From the NCBI GenBank assembly GCA_026120185.1, contig JANUWF010001218.1, positions 2,170,001-2,234,000 of the forward strand: DNA of 64,000 nucleotides, read 5' to 3'. The position numbers and the translations under genes are program-made. Positions 9,151 through 20,699 of this stretch are shown piece by piece. The DNA is from Voacanga thouarsii (Eukaryota > Streptophyta > Magnoliopsida > Gentianales > Apocynaceae). Every line of letters starts with the position of its first letter. The first letter of the stretch is position 1. Below the pieces are notes generated by a model. The model saw only the letters and a list, made by a program, of their open reading frames with translations, was not told the DNA's origin and ran no database searches.

Positions 9151-12100
9151 ACAATAGCATGAAAGCTTGGATTTTGTTGATTTAACTATGTAAATATATA
9201 AATAAGTAACTATGTAAATATGTATATATGTTCCTTGTATAAAGAAGTGCCATATTTTGTTGTTTGTATAATTGTATTTTACTTTCACTATATGTTGTAA
9301 ATATGTAAATAGGTAGATACATGTTAATAATAATTAACTTGTTTTTGTATCTTTGTATAAATTGTATATTTAGTTATTTAATTTTACTAACCCAATGTTA
9401 ATGTGGAATATGTGTAATAATGATATTTTTAATTTGTTGATTTTTACATCTATAATTTTGAGTCAATATTAACTCTTTTTATTTTCAGGTTTGGACTTTA
9501 ACTAACACGATATTGGAGACAAACTATTTTATTAGGTTTCTTTATTTACAATTTTTACTTTTAGTTTAATTTAGGAATCATTATTTTAAATGTATCGTGG
9601 TCATGCATTCAATTAGGATAGTTTTTAGATGTCAAAAAAAAAAAAAAAGAGCATTAGTGTATTGATTGGCAAAATTCCAAACTCACATCGATGTTTTTGG
9701 TAAGACATCATTAGAAGCATTAGTGAATTCTTGTATTGCCAATACAAATTCATCTGTTCAGTGGCATGAAGAAGCTTCCCAACGATGGTGCGATCAAAGA
9801 AAACACTTAGTTAAGATTGTTGAGGAGAATCATAAGTTCATGCTAGCCCATACATTCGAACAAGAGAATCTCTAAGGAGAAATGCTATGAGGGACAATAA
9901 TCCAATGTGGGAAGGGAGGTATCCAATTCTTCTCTATATGCTAATAATCCTAAACTCTCTTTTTCACATGATTTCCTAGGTTCCTTTTTTTTTCTCGGAG
10001 AATATGGGTCCAAATAATGATGTGTTGAATTTATCATGCTTCAAGGCGTTGGATTTTTCAATACTATATCGTAAAAAATCCTTGAAGGATGGTGGTAATC
10101 CCTACCCTTCACCCCATTCAATGCGAGGTAACTTAGTTTTTATAGATGTGTTGAAAAGTAAGAATTTCCCAATCCCATCTTTAAGAACTCAAACACTAAG
10201 TTTAAAGGGGTATTTTAAATTGTAAAAATTCTTTTGAAAGATTAATCGGTGATTTCAAGCTTGATGCATTCTTTAGAAACCATGTGCACTTATATGTTGA
10301 CAACAATATTTGTGTCTAAAGAAATGTTAGGGAAAGAGGTTTATGTGTTTTGCTTTAGTGAGAAAAAATTATTTTCATGAACCTTCTATTTTTCAAAATC
10401 CTCCATTCTTTCTACATTTAGTATGCCTATCTGCTACTTTGAGCTTTAATTTCTTTTCAAAAAGTTTGATGAGGAAGCATGATGAGTGTAGAGAGTTTTT
10501 GTTTTATTTTTTATTTTTTTTATTATTTTAGTCTTTTTCTTTAGCTTGTTTTCTTTTATTTAGGTCTGTTTTTATTTTATTATTATTTTCTTTATGCTTT
10601 TATTTGTATTTTGTTTTATAGGAATAAAGTCCTCTTAGACAAGCCCTTCTCTTTACCTCAAGTTTGGATATCTATTGGAGCATTATTGTACTTGGGAAGT
10701 ATTACCTAAACTTTCTACCCCTTTATTATTTTTGGTCTCTTTGGAGATGCTGTCTTGTGTTTATTTTTTGCCAATAAGGACATTATCTAATTTAAGTGTA
10801 GGGGAGTGGTTTGGTGATATACTTTGTCCAAGTTTTTATCAATTTTATTTGGAGCACAAAAAAAATTGGAGTAAAATGAATGAAAGTTTGTTTTTCTTAT
10901 CTCTTCTCCTTTTTATATTTTTGGTCCCATGGTATGGTTAATTCTTTGTTAGATTTATTTGGCCATTGAGGACAATATCCAGTTTAAGTGTGGGGGAGTG
11001 ATTTGATTAACAAATCTTCTATACATATACTTTTGCCTTCTTGGGAGCAAATTTTGAGCAAAAATTTTCAAAATTTTCTGACTTTCTTTGAGATTTCAAG
11101 CTATATTTTTAATGCATGTCTTTATAATGGATTATAGAGCATATGTTCTAGATCATTTATAGCTTATGCATAACTTTTTACACACACTTGGACGAAGTAG
11201 TTCTTGATCAAATGCTTTGCATTGTCCTTAAACCTGTTTTTCTACTAAAATTCATGGAGCATTCTAGAACTTATTTGAATATCTCTCGAGGAAAAATAAG
11301 AAAGACAGTCTTGATTTAACTTAGGGATGATGATAATAGGCCTTCTTTGGATAGTTTGAGCTTTTCAAGCCTACCTATTATTATATTATCCCTAGTACCT
11401 ATTTTGAGCCTAAATGGTTGATTTCTTTCTTTAAAACCTATCACAATACTTTGTCCATTGCTTGTTGCTGAGAGTTTGAATAATTTTTCAAATCTTTATG
11501 CTCTTGATGGATGAAAGTATATGTAGAAGCATGTGAGGAAGAATGTTGGGATAAAGATCATGATTTGTTACTTTCAGTCATGGATCAATAATGAGTTGAG
11601 CTCGGAAAAGAAAAGTAGTAGTAAGAATGAAAGAAAGAAGTTGGAAAAGAGAGAGAAGAAAGAGAATAGAAAAAGAGAAGAGAAAAAGAAAAAGAAAAAA
11701 AAAGCTGCTAGAAAGAAAAAAAAGGAAAGAAATATCACAAAATGGATGGTGATTGAGCTGTAAAAAGTTAAGTTCACATTAAATCTTTGATACCATTGCT
11801 GGAAATTTGAGTGATCTTGTGAAAGGAATAAAAAAAAGTTGAAAGAAAAAGAAAAAATGCAGGATTTGCTTGAGTGGAGTTGGAATTGCTAAATAAGGTT
11901 ATGGTTTGATTGATTCTTGAAATAGGAGAGCAAGAAGAGTTGGAAATTATTGATTCATTTGTTTATCCTTTTTTTGCGAACTCTCAGTTTCTTTGATATT
12001 TGATTCTCTTATATCCTTCGTTTGATAAGCTACATTACAAGCCTTTAGCCTTATATTACAAGCTTAAAAGTCCTACTTGATCTAAATAGAATCATGATGT

Positions 12101-12410
12101 GTCTCGGATTAGTGGAGAGAGTTATGAAGAGTAAGCCTATGGAATGCATTTTTTTTTTTGAATTAAATTCTTTCCAATGGTTTGAGAATATTGTGAAGTA
12201 TTGAGATGGTTCTACTAAGTTATTTATCACTTACACGAGTCTTGCATTGGTTGTGAAAGATGTAATATCATATGTTTTATGTTCTTGAATGAAAAAAGCA
12301 TTGAGGATATGGTTTGGAAATTGATTAAGTGATTGATTTAACCTTGTGTTTTCCTACATGTTCTCGATACTTTGTTTAAGGATAAGCAAAGAGTTAAATG
12401 TTGGGAAATA
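9151..12410 (+). other. G1 internal region without recognisable coding domains
   Basis: Only short frames exist. One at 9666-9875 (KFQTHIDVFGKTSLEALVNS...) has no ATG start and no family I recognise. Two similar ~195-bp segments end in TTTAAGTGTAGGGGAGTG (about 10791) and TTTAAGTGTGGGGGAGTG (about 10984). This purine-rich word is common in the 3' untranslated region of Athila/Tat-type elements. A purine-rich, Lys-coding tract occupies about 11590-11750. The rest is AT-rich with no supported gene. Confidence 0.6.
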
Positions 12411-13962
12411 TAATAGGGGCTAAATTAGGCATATTTTTCCTAATTATTTGAGGCTCTTTTGTGATATATTTTGTTCAATAACTAGTCATATTCCTTCATA
12501 TTTGAGATTTTACCCTTAGAAATGTATTTTGTTCATTATTACAGATTTTTAGAGTAAAACGAAACAAAAACGTCACAGAACAGATTAGATGCGGCGCCGA
12601 CTAGGGCTCTAGAACTGGCGCTGGCTATGTACTAGATTGCACGAACTTCAAAGCGACGAAAAATTGTCAAAACATAGCAGAACAGAGGAGAACCGGCACT
12701 GGCTCCAAGAGTCAAGGCGGCGCCAGCTGTATTCTGATCTTCATTATGTAAAATTCGAAGAAAAATCGGCAAACAAGTAGAGAAGCAGAACACAACCGGC
12801 GCCGGCTCCGAGAGCTAAGGCGGCGCTAGCTGTGCCCTGAAGATAAGGCGGTGCTTGATTTTTTCTACGCAGTTTTTTGTAATCTATGGAGTTTTAGTAT
12901 CTTCCAACTTTTACTCGGCCAAGAACTCTGTACCTACGAGTTTAGGCACTTCCTAAGCCTATAAATAGATGAAAAATAAAAGGGAAAATGAAAGAATTCA
13001 TTTATCATCATAGAAAATCACTCAGTCAAATGAGGAATTCTTCAATTCAAAGAGGGTTATGCAAGAAGGTCTTCAAAGGAAGAAGAAGGAGGCTTGTCTA
13101 TGAGTGCTTTCTTTTACTTTGTTTTCTTTTTCTTGAACAATGATATGTTAATTGTTTTATTGTAGTTCGACATTGTTTTAGATATTTATGATTTTTAGAG
13201 TTATTTGATCCTTTGATTAATTGATTGTTCTTCTTGGTATTTAATTATTTGGGCGTATTACGAGATTAATTGGTTGTTTCTTTTCATTAACTTGCTAGAC
13301 CAAAGAGGTTGATGGCGGTTACAATTGATTAATTTCATATTTACTGGCTGTTAACTTGCTAGACCAAAGAGTTTTTTTTTTTTTGAGGATTGAGTAATTA
13401 AAGGTTAATTAATGTTTGCCAGACCAAAGATTCATTGATTAATTTCATGTTTTAAATTTGCCAGACCAAGAAAATTTAATCAAGGATTGTGTTTAATGCA
13501 TCTTGTGGATGAATTAGTTGAGACAGACCAAGTGATGTTAATTTATCTAAAAAGTAGTAATTAGTTGAGACAAATCAAGTGATGCTAATTTATCTTAATC
13601 CTTCATGGTGCCAAGAGAATGATTACTTATGATAATAGTTGGTACTTTAAGATCATGTTTGTCTAAATAATTGTTTGAATTACATACTTCTCCATCCTTG
13701 AAATGTATATACTTTTATTTTTATTTTATTTTATTTTTCTTTTTTATTTATTTTTCGCTTTATCGAGCCGGTTAAACAATGAAAGAAAGGTAATTAATGT
13801 CTACTTGTTCCTGGAGGATCGACACTCATTTGAATCCTTTGCTCGGTTAATGATAAGTACGCTTGCTCATATGTGTGATTTGGGTTAAACGTTTTAATTT
13901 AAATTTGATTGGGAATGTGCTTAGTTTTTGTATGTTTTTTATACCCAAATCCAGACACATTA
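12411..13962 (+). repeat. G1 3' LTR
   Basis: The 1,552-bp direct repeat of 7532-9051 differs by scattered substitutions and small indels. Terminal TG has become TA and terminal CA has become TA. A poly-T tract at about 13372-13384 is specific to this copy. It is followed by gtacc and the resumed C2 integrase. Confidence 0.9.
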
Positions 13963-13967
13963 GTACC

Positions 13968-14640
13968 ATTTTCCACAACTTCTAGGAATGGTGAACAATA
14001 CTTTTAACATTCATAGATGATTACTCTCATTATGGTTACCTATTTTTGATACATGAAAAATCGAAAGCCTTGGACAAGTTCAAAGTATTTAAAGCCGAAG
14101 TTGGAAATCAACTAGGCAAAAGGATTAAATGCGTCAGATTTGACCGTGGTGGTGAATACTACAGCAGAAATGACGATTCAGGTGAACAACATCCAAAGCT
14201 ATTCACTAAATTCCTAGAAGAAAAGAGTGTGGGATCATTCCTCAGTATACTATACCGGGATCTCCAAACATGAATGGGGTTGCTGAAAGATAAAACTGAA
14301 CCTTTAAGGACATAGTGAGAAGTATGATTTGTCATACTACTTTACCAGAATCACTTTAAAGAAATACACTTAAAACTATAGTCTATATCCTAAATAGAGT
14401 ACCAACTAAAGTAACAACCAAAACCGCATATAAGTTGTGGACAGGTAAGAAATCTATACTAAAGCATTTACGAGTTGGGGATGTCCATTTGAAGCAAGGC
14501 CTTATAGGCCTAATAAAAAGAAACTGGATACAAGAATGGTTAGTTACTATTTTATTGAATACTCTAAATGGTCACAGGGTTACAAATTTTTTGATTTCCA
14601 AAATAGAACTTTTTTCAAGACAGGAAAATGCCTAGTTCTT
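13968..14640 (+). pseudogene. C2 integrase, C-terminal part
   Basis: The integrase frame resumes after G1. Motifs are HEKSKALDKFKVFKAEVG and KCVRFDRGGEYYS, with the second catalytic Asp in the last (14046-14165). A decayed 'MNGVAER' box with the catalytic Glu lies near 14268-14290, and ILNRVPTKVTTK at about 14390-14420. Frameshifts occur near 14220 and 14475. A stop replaces Trp after the ESL motif near 14355. C3 has the same region at 55075-55560 in slightly better order. Confidence 0.8.
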
Positions 14641-15040
14641 TGAGGATTTTGAGGTTGAGAGCAAAGATAAAGTAAAAAACATTATCTTTGAGGAAAAATA
14701 TGTTTCTGTTCCTATAATTGTTCCAGAACATATATAGGTTTCTGTACCTAATAGTATTCTGCAACAACAATCAGTACAAGACAATGTTAAATTTCCTTCT
14801 AACTTAGATCAACAAATTGTGCTTGATCCTAACTATGTAGTCGCTTTTTAACTAGTTATTCCTGAGGAGCAACCTCAACAACCTCAAGAACCAATGCCTT
14901 TAAGAAGAATCATTCAAGAAAGAAGAAGTGCAATCCCCGATGATTACATTGTGTTTCTTACTAAACATGTGGAAAGTATTGACTCAACGGTAGATGATCT
15001 AGTCACCTTCCATCAAGTTATTGAAATCTCACATGCTTAA

Positions 15041-16443
15041 AAATGGATAGGTGCCATGGATGAGGAAATCCAATCCATGAAAGACAATGACGTTTGGAAT
15101 CTTGTTTCTTTACCTGAAGGTGTGAAACTAATTGGTTGTAAATAAATTTTTAAAACCAATAATAATTCACAAGGTAATGTGGAAATATATAAAGCACGTC
15201 TAGTAGCTAATGGATTTACTCAAAATAACGACATTAACTATAAAGAGACTTTCTCTCTAGTTTCTTCGAAGGACTCTTTTAGAGCAATTATGGCATTTGT
15301 GACATAATTTGATCTTGAGCAACATCAGATTGATGTTAAAAAAGCATTTCTCAGTGGAAACATTGATGAGACAATCTATATGATACAACTAGAGGGCTTA
15401 GATTCTAAAGATTCTATGCAACTAGTTTGTAAACTTAAAAAATCCATCTATGGGCTTGAACAGGCTTCACGTCAGTGGTACTGCAAATTTCATAAGGTAA
15501 TTTTGACATTGGTTTTGAGACAAATGTTGTGGATGATTATGTGTATCACAAGTTCTGTGGGGATAAGTACATCTTTTTAGTACTTTATGTGGATGATATT
15601 TTGCTAGCCTGTAATGAAGTAAGATTAATACATGAAACTAAGAAAATTTTCTTAAAGCAATTTGAGATGAAAGACCTTGGTGAAGCAAATTTTGTATTAG
15701 GAATCCAAATTCATCGAAATCATTCTCAAGGAATGCTTAGATTATCGCAAAAGGCTTATATCGAGACGATACTACTACGATTTGGGATGCAAAATTGTAA
15801 ACCACTCAATACTCCGGTAGCTAAAAGAGATAAATTTAGCAACAAACAGTATCCTAAAAATAACCTTAAATCCAAGAAAATGAGAAATATTCCTTATGCT
15901 TCAACATTTGGAAGTCTTATGTATGTGCAAGTTTGTACTCGTCCAAATCTTGCCTTCATAGTTGGAATGCTGGGCATATATTTGAGTAATTCGGGCCTCA
16001 TTCATTGGCAAGCAGCCAAATGGTTTATGAGGTATTTGCAGAGAACGAATGACTACATGCTCACTTATAGAAAGTCAAACAAACTTGAGATTATTGGGTA
16101 TTCAAATTCCAATTTGGGTAAATGTCAAAATAGCATAAGCTCTACGTCAAGGTATATTTTCTTGCTTGCTAGAGGAGTGATAGCATAGAAGAGTGTCAAA
16201 CAGACACTCATTGCTTCTTCCACTATGGAGGCAGAATCTGTAGCATGCTATGAGGCATCAAATCAAGCTATTTGGCTGCGGAATTTTATTATAGGACTAT
16301 GCATGGTTGACGGGATCAAGAAACCACTTAAATTATTTTGTGATAATAAAGTTGCAGTTTACTATTCCAATAACAACAAGAGCTCAACAAAGTCTAAATA
16401 CATAGACCTCAAGTTCCTTGTTGTGAAAAGAGCGAGTTCGTAA
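15041..16443 (+). pseudogene. C2 reverse transcriptase and RNase H
   Basis: The RT starts with KWIGAMDEEIQSMKDNDVWN (about 15041-15100) and has KLKKSIYGLEQASRQWY near 15430-15480. After a frameshift a long open stretch (15529-16188) has the intact active-site box YVDDILLA, then MKDLGEANFVLGIQIHR. The RNase H part includes SLMYVQVCTRPNLAF and, after a stop replacing Trp at 16186, SSTMEAESVACYEASNQAIW and LFCDNKVAVYYSNN (16225-16440). Comparison with C3 shows that stops near 15145 (TAA against TGG) and 15307 (TAA against CAA) are private to this copy. Confidence 0.85.
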
Positions 16444-17020
16444 TTTATAGTTAGTATTAAGTTTACTGAAAAAAGGCTCCATACTTGCGGATCCATTGAC
16501 TAAAGTTTCGACACCGAAAGCCTTTATAGAACACACTACTAGTTTGGGAATTGTATCTCTAGAGGGTGTCTGAATTCAGTGTAAGTCTATAATTTATATT
16601 TATGCTCATTACTCTTATTAACGTTGTAATAACGATATACATTTTTTTTACCATTTGCTCATTAATGCAATAAAGTTAGTTATTCATTTCCTCTTTGGAT
16701 GTTATATTCGATTAAATGATCTTATGTAGACCAGTTGGAAATAGACATGTATAGATCACATTTACATTGTAATTTTCATGTTATACATCCACACTCAATT
16801 TAGGTTATTGTGTTGAATTAATGCATGTGACTAGCGTTAGGTTTAGTTGCGCATTTTAATATAGCGAAGGCCTCTTTGATCCATATATTAACGAAACTAA
16901 TGGATAGGGTTGGCTTAAGATGACAAACTGAAGTTTGCTAACACCTATATTGATCCATAACTTTCACATAGTTATTTGATCTACTGCATGTGCACATGAA
17001 CATAAGTCCAAGTAAGAGAT
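16444..17020 (+). other. C2 3' untranslated region and polypurine tract
   Basis: There is no gene. The stretch matches C3 at 57430-57651 from 16812 onward. It ends in CATAAGTCCAAGTAAGAGA (about 17001-17019), the decayed purine tract that primes plus-strand synthesis just before the 3' LTR. Confidence 0.7.
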
Positions 17021-17343
17021 CATTAGAATTTGGACTTAAATCATAAGCACACACATATTATTATTTAGCATTTGGACATATAGACGTACATGTATCGCTA
17101 AATAAATTATGTGATTGTTATTGTTATAAAGTTTAAGACCCAATTATAGTGATCTATATTTAATTATATGGGCCCATCATCATAATAAAATATGGAGTTA
17201 TTTATAATATGTAGAAACCCAAGGGTGTAGTTGCAAAAAAAAAACTATGATGGGTTGTTTTAGCAACTGTACAATAATATAAATATAGGGTTGTGGTCCC
17301 TAATTACATGTACTAAAAACCTTAACCACCTCATGGAGTTCCC
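17021..17343 (+). repeat. C2 3' LTR, truncated
   Basis: It starts CATTAGAATTTGGACTTAA (TG changed to CA) and matches 4278-4580. It stops after GGAGTTCCC and lacks the final ~190 bases seen in the 5' LTR. An inverted LTR copy abuts it. Confidence 0.85.
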
Positions 17344-17345
17344 TA

Positions 17346-17573
17346 TCATAGTTTTTTTTGCAACTACACCCTTGAATTTTTACACATTATAAATAACTCT
17401 ACATTTTATTAAGATGACAAACTCATATAATTAAATACAAATCACTATAATTGAGGCTTAAACTTTATAATAATAACAATCACATAATTAATGTAGCAAT
17501 ACATATATGTCTATATGTCCAAATGCTAAATAATAATATACGTGTACTAATGATTTAAGTCTAAATTCTAACA
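17346..17573 (-). repeat. Inverted partial copy of the C2 LTR
   Basis: The reverse complement starts TGTTAGAATTTAGACTTAA at 17573 and follows the C2 LTR to ...AAACTATGAT at 17346. With the forward LTR at 17021-17254 it forms an inverted repeat with arms of about 230 bp and a loop of about 90 bp. Confidence 0.85.
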
Positions 17574-17682
17574 ACAAGGTCGGCATGTATTTGTTGTCCC
17601 TCGTTAGTTTTGAAACTAAAAATTAAATTACACTCGAAATCATGAATATTCAAAATGTCATTCAGTGTAATGCCCCTAGCAC
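17574..17682 (-). mobile_element. R2: second copia protease/pre-integrase fragment
   Basis: It matches 4132-4240 and 52468-52576. On the reverse strand one frame reads GARGITLNDILNIHDFECNL, a copia protease/pre-integrase segment, without a stop over the whole fragment. Unlike the other two copies, it continues past 'agcac' into CCAATCTC rather than into a copia 3' end, so it shows the uninterrupted edge of R. Confidence 0.65.
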
Positions 17683-17849
17683 CCAATCTCTTCTTTTTCT
17701 TTCTTTTTTTTTTTTTTTTTTTGTCGCGCCTTCTCTCAACAATACCCAGCCACCAAACTTAGCGTTGGAACTGTGCCAAAAATCTAAGACCTTGTTTGCT
17801 AAAGCTTTCATCCATTCCCATGAGAAAGTCATATAGTTGTTCCTAAGGC
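17683..17849. other. T-rich spacer, no gene seen
   Basis: A pyrimidine tract (17690-17722) is followed by ordinary sequence. I see no coding or RNA signal. Confidence 0.5.
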
Positions 17850-18512
17850 AGTTTATTCCGTGTTCGGTTTGGAATTCGATTTTGAAATTTGATTTTTTTT
17901 TCAATTTTTTTTTATTTTTAAATCACAATTGAACCGAACTGAATTATTAGAAAAATTGTTTGTAAACCGAATTGAGAAATCTAAATTCGGCTAACTTATT
18001 AAGCATTAACCCAAATCCAATATAAAATTAAATCTCCTTTAACTAGTCCATTTAGCTGGCCCAATATAAAATAAATCTCAAATATAATATAAATTTTAAT
18101 ACAAATTAAAACCTAAACATTTTTAAAACAATTAAATAAGTATCAAAACTACTTAACATCAAGAAAACTTCCCCAATAGCCATGAGAAAATCTAACTAGA
18201 AGTCTAATAACAGATCTTGAATCCACAATACAACTTACAAGCACCGAACCAAAATAATCGAATTGAACCAAAATCTTTAAAAAATCATAAGTTATATATA
18301 TATAAATAAATGATTATTAATTAATATTTTAATATTAATTATATATTTTAATTAAAAATATAATTTTGATTTTTTATTTTGAAACATCGAAAACTAAACC
18401 GAATTTTTATATAAATTTCAAAATCAAACTAAACTGAATTTTATTAAAATTGAATCGAATTGAAAAATTCGACTCGATTCGATTTAAACCAAATAATGCA
18501 CAACCTTAATTG
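17850..18512. repeat. Foldback-like AT-rich repeat with AACCGAA/TTCGGTT arms
   Basis: The left side is rich in TTCGGTTTGG/AATTCGATTTTG. The right side is rich in the complementary words ACCGAA, AATCGAATTGAA and ATTCGATTTAAACC. It ends GCACAACCTTAATT. This layout, with TTCGGTT-type arms and a GCACAACC end, is common in plant MITE-like or unclassified foldback repeats. Exact ends and a target duplication were not found. Confidence 0.45.
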
Positions 18513-18524
18513 TTTTGTCTCTCA

Positions 18525-18637
18525 TGGCATTTATTTGTTTCTAGCTAACCACCACACTTACAATTAGGTAATGAGAATGTTCACCGGACTACATCCCATA
18601 TGCTCTTCAATTTCATGTAGTACGAAACACACCGAAT
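18525..18637. repeat. Block S, copy A
   Basis: It begins TCTCATGGCATTTATTTG and includes AATTAGGTAATGAGAATG. The same ~113 bp occurs at 57892-58003 directly downstream of the C3 LTR. It has no recognised coding role and is probably the flank of the ancestral copia cluster. Confidence 0.7.
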
Positions 18638-18707
18638 TAGCGACCGAATTTGACCCTACCCAAGCCCACCAACCCGATCTGATTGGCCCTCACAGCACCT
18701 GGTCTAC

Positions 18708-20428
18708 GGAACACCTGCCACACCGGATCAATGCCTCTACAAGAAAATGTGCTATAGTCTACCGTCCCTCGGATTCGAATGAGCGACCAACCATCCACAA
18801 TGTGCTGAAGTCTGCCATTTCTACCAAATCTGTTGTTGTGTCAAGTCAAGCGTTACCATAAATTATATTTGTTACATGTTTGCAACTTTTTTTTTTATTT
18901 CATTTTCAATTATCAACTTATTTAAAAATATTTTTAATATTAAGTTGAATCTATTTTAAGTAAATAAAAAATTATAATAAGTTATTAATTCTGAAGAAAA
19001 GATGTGATATACAGGATTAAAAATATTTTTCAATTAAATGACAATTATCTTTTATTCCATTTTATATAATTAAATAACAATGATTTTTATTCTTTGTTAT
19101 ATTTATATATTAAATATTTTTTTAAATAATGTTGCTTTTTTCTTTTTTTTTTTTTTTTTTTGCTAGGTTGTTTTTTTCTTTTATTCTCTAAAAATTAAAA
19201 CTTAATAGAGGGTTACTAATTTAGATATGTTTTCATATTTTAGTTGTATTATTTATTTCTTAGAGCATTCAATATTATTAAAAGTATTATTCATTATAAG
19301 TTAAAAATGAAGTAAAAAAATTAGTAACTAATAATTAACAATTATATAAAACTTTTTAAAATTCAAAGTATTATAATTTTTTGAAATTTTTTCTTATAAC
19401 ATTCTATGCATGTTCTATAATTCATAAATGTGAAATATTTGCCTATACTAAAGTGATAATTAATTGTATTACGACGATAATGTTTACTTTTTTTAATATA
19501 AATATATATTTTATATCTTAATTCATTTTTTAAAAATTAACACGTTGATAAATGTAAAAAATATGTTTTTGAAACAATTATTACTATTATTTTAAGGCCT
19601 ACTTTATAGTAACTTTACTGAGCAAATTATAAAATTTATAATTATTTTGAACATTAGTATAATAATTGAAATTTAAATTACCTCTAATTTATAAGCCATA
19701 TATGTAACTTGATAAATTTAACTTAAAATTTGTTCATGTTCATATACAAAATTTTACTTTTTGTCTTTCAAATTTATAACATTTGCGATGAATAAAGAAT
19801 TATAATAGTTTGTTAATTCTAAAGAAAAAAATTGCAATATCCATGCTTAAAAATACTTTTCAATTAAATGACAATTATGTTTTTTTCTTTTATATATAAT
19901 TAAATGAAAATAATTTTTTATTCTCTTATATATATTTATATATTTGAGTTGTTTATTTTTATCAACGTATGTTGCTATTTTTTTTCTTTTATTTTGTAAA
20001 AATTAAAACTTAATTAACGAGCAATTAGTCTAGATATGTTTTCATATTTTATGTTATTTATTTATTAAAGCATCAAATACTGTAAAAGGTATCTAAGTGC
20101 AAAAAAAAAAAAAACTTATTAATACTTAATATGATTGGAGAAAAAGTATCAAATTTAGATAAAAAGTGAATTACTTTTAATTCTTGTTATGGCCTTCGCC
20201 GTATTTATCGACATATCATAATATAATGCTCAACTATAATACAAGTCATTATTTGAAATCCTATTAAAATTATATATATTAAAAACATATCTCTAATATA
20301 TATTGTTTGATGGTTTTAAAAAAAAAATCATCTAATAAAATTTTTAAATTTATTTTTTAAAAATAAACTATTAATTAAATAGTTATCGAATTGCAACCAA
20401 ACTATGACTAAATTGCAACTAATTAATT
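18708..20428 (+). repeat. IR-L: left copy of a long dispersed inverted repeat
   Basis: Matching landmarks to the reverse complement of 46478-47693 are GAACACCTGCCA (18708), GGATTCGAATGAGCGACC (about 18772), TCCACAATGTG (about 18795), TTGTTGTGTCAA (about 18833), long AT-rich stretches, and CTAAATTGCAACTAATTAAT at the end. An internal segment is present twice (about 19000-19400 and 19790-20110). It is probably a non-autonomous transposon, family unknown. The Pro/Thr-rich open frame at 18571-18861 partly overlaps it and is not taken as a gene. Confidence 0.7.
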
Positions 20429-20596
20429 AATTAAAATTTTAATTAATTCACTCGTAAATCGATCGCAATTTTATTTCGTTGCAAACTTCGGTGACAAAAT
20501 TGTTGCAATTTTGTGGGGTTTTTTACCAGAATGGGTCAAAACCCATTTTCCACGCATTAATGGGGGCGAAATTTGTGGACGCGGCGCAGAGGGGGT
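20429..20596. other. Border between IR-L and the MULE region
   Basis: 20440-20515 has TCGCAATTTT and GTTGCAAAC words like the terminal repeats at 47820-47970. From 20516 the sequence turns GC-rich (ACCAGAATGGGTCAAAACCC, GGACGCGGCGCAGAGG). This may be one end of the MULE, but no matching terminal repeat was proven. Confidence 0.35.
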
Positions 20597-20698
20597 ACCT
20601 CGCGTTTCCGAAATGCGAGGTTGCCTCTCTGACAACTTCTGAATGAGCTGCAGAATTTGCGGCCGAAAATATCACCTCGCGTTTTCTAAACGGGAGGT
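20597..20698. repeat. Two near-perfect 25-bp palindromes
   Basis: 20597-20621 and 20674-20698 both start ACCTCGCGTTT and end in the complementary arm (AAATGCGAGGT; AAACGGGAGGT), with one and two mismatches. They are spaced 77 bp apart. The half-word ACCTCGCGT recurs at 29542-29550 on the far side of the MULE genes. Confidence 0.8.
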
Positions 20699-20699
20699 G

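Larger units (their letters stand above)
7532..13962 (+). mobile_element. G1: Athila-like Ty3/gypsy LTR element, non-autonomous, nested in C2
   Basis: Two direct LTRs (7532-9051 and 12411-13962) enclose a 3.36 kb internal region. The element is flanked by the 5-bp repeat gtacc (7527-7531 and 13963-13967). The LTRs start TGATAGGGGC (TAATAGGGGC in the 3' copy) and end ACACATCA (ACACATTA). The primer site is an exact tRNA-Asp type, as in Athila-group elements. No protease, RT or integrase is seen inside, so the copy needed a helper and behaves like a LARD or deletion derivative. G2 (52982-55064, -) is a relative. Confidence 0.9.
4278..17343 (+). mobile_element. C2: Ty1/copia element split by a gypsy insertion
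   Basis: Direct evidence is an LTR (4278-4765), a primer site, a leader, gag, zinc knuckle, protease and pre-integrase up to 7531. Integrase, RT, RNase H, a polypurine tract and the start of a 3' LTR (17021) follow 13963. The two halves are separated by G1, which is flanked by the repeat gtacc. Removing G1 rejoins the integrase frame. C3 at 55065-57891 is a second copy of the same family. Stops and frameshifts in all domains mean the copy is inactive. Confidence 0.88.

Noticed and set aside
10004..10941. Short hydrophobic frames in the G1 interior
   Set aside because: They have no homology that I recognise, some have alternative starts, and they are rich in Phe/Leu from T-rich sequence.
11533..11763. 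Lys/Glu-rich frame in G1
   Set aside because: It is the translation of a purine tract in the non-coding interior of the element.
1..17343. C1 and C2 as one large copia element
   Set aside because: C1 already contains its own RT and stops at 3846. C2 has a separate LTR, primer site, gag and RT, and the proteins differ.
18571..18861. 96-codon forward frame of mixed composition
   Set aside because: It spans the edge of block S and the start of IR-L, both repeats, and resembles no family.
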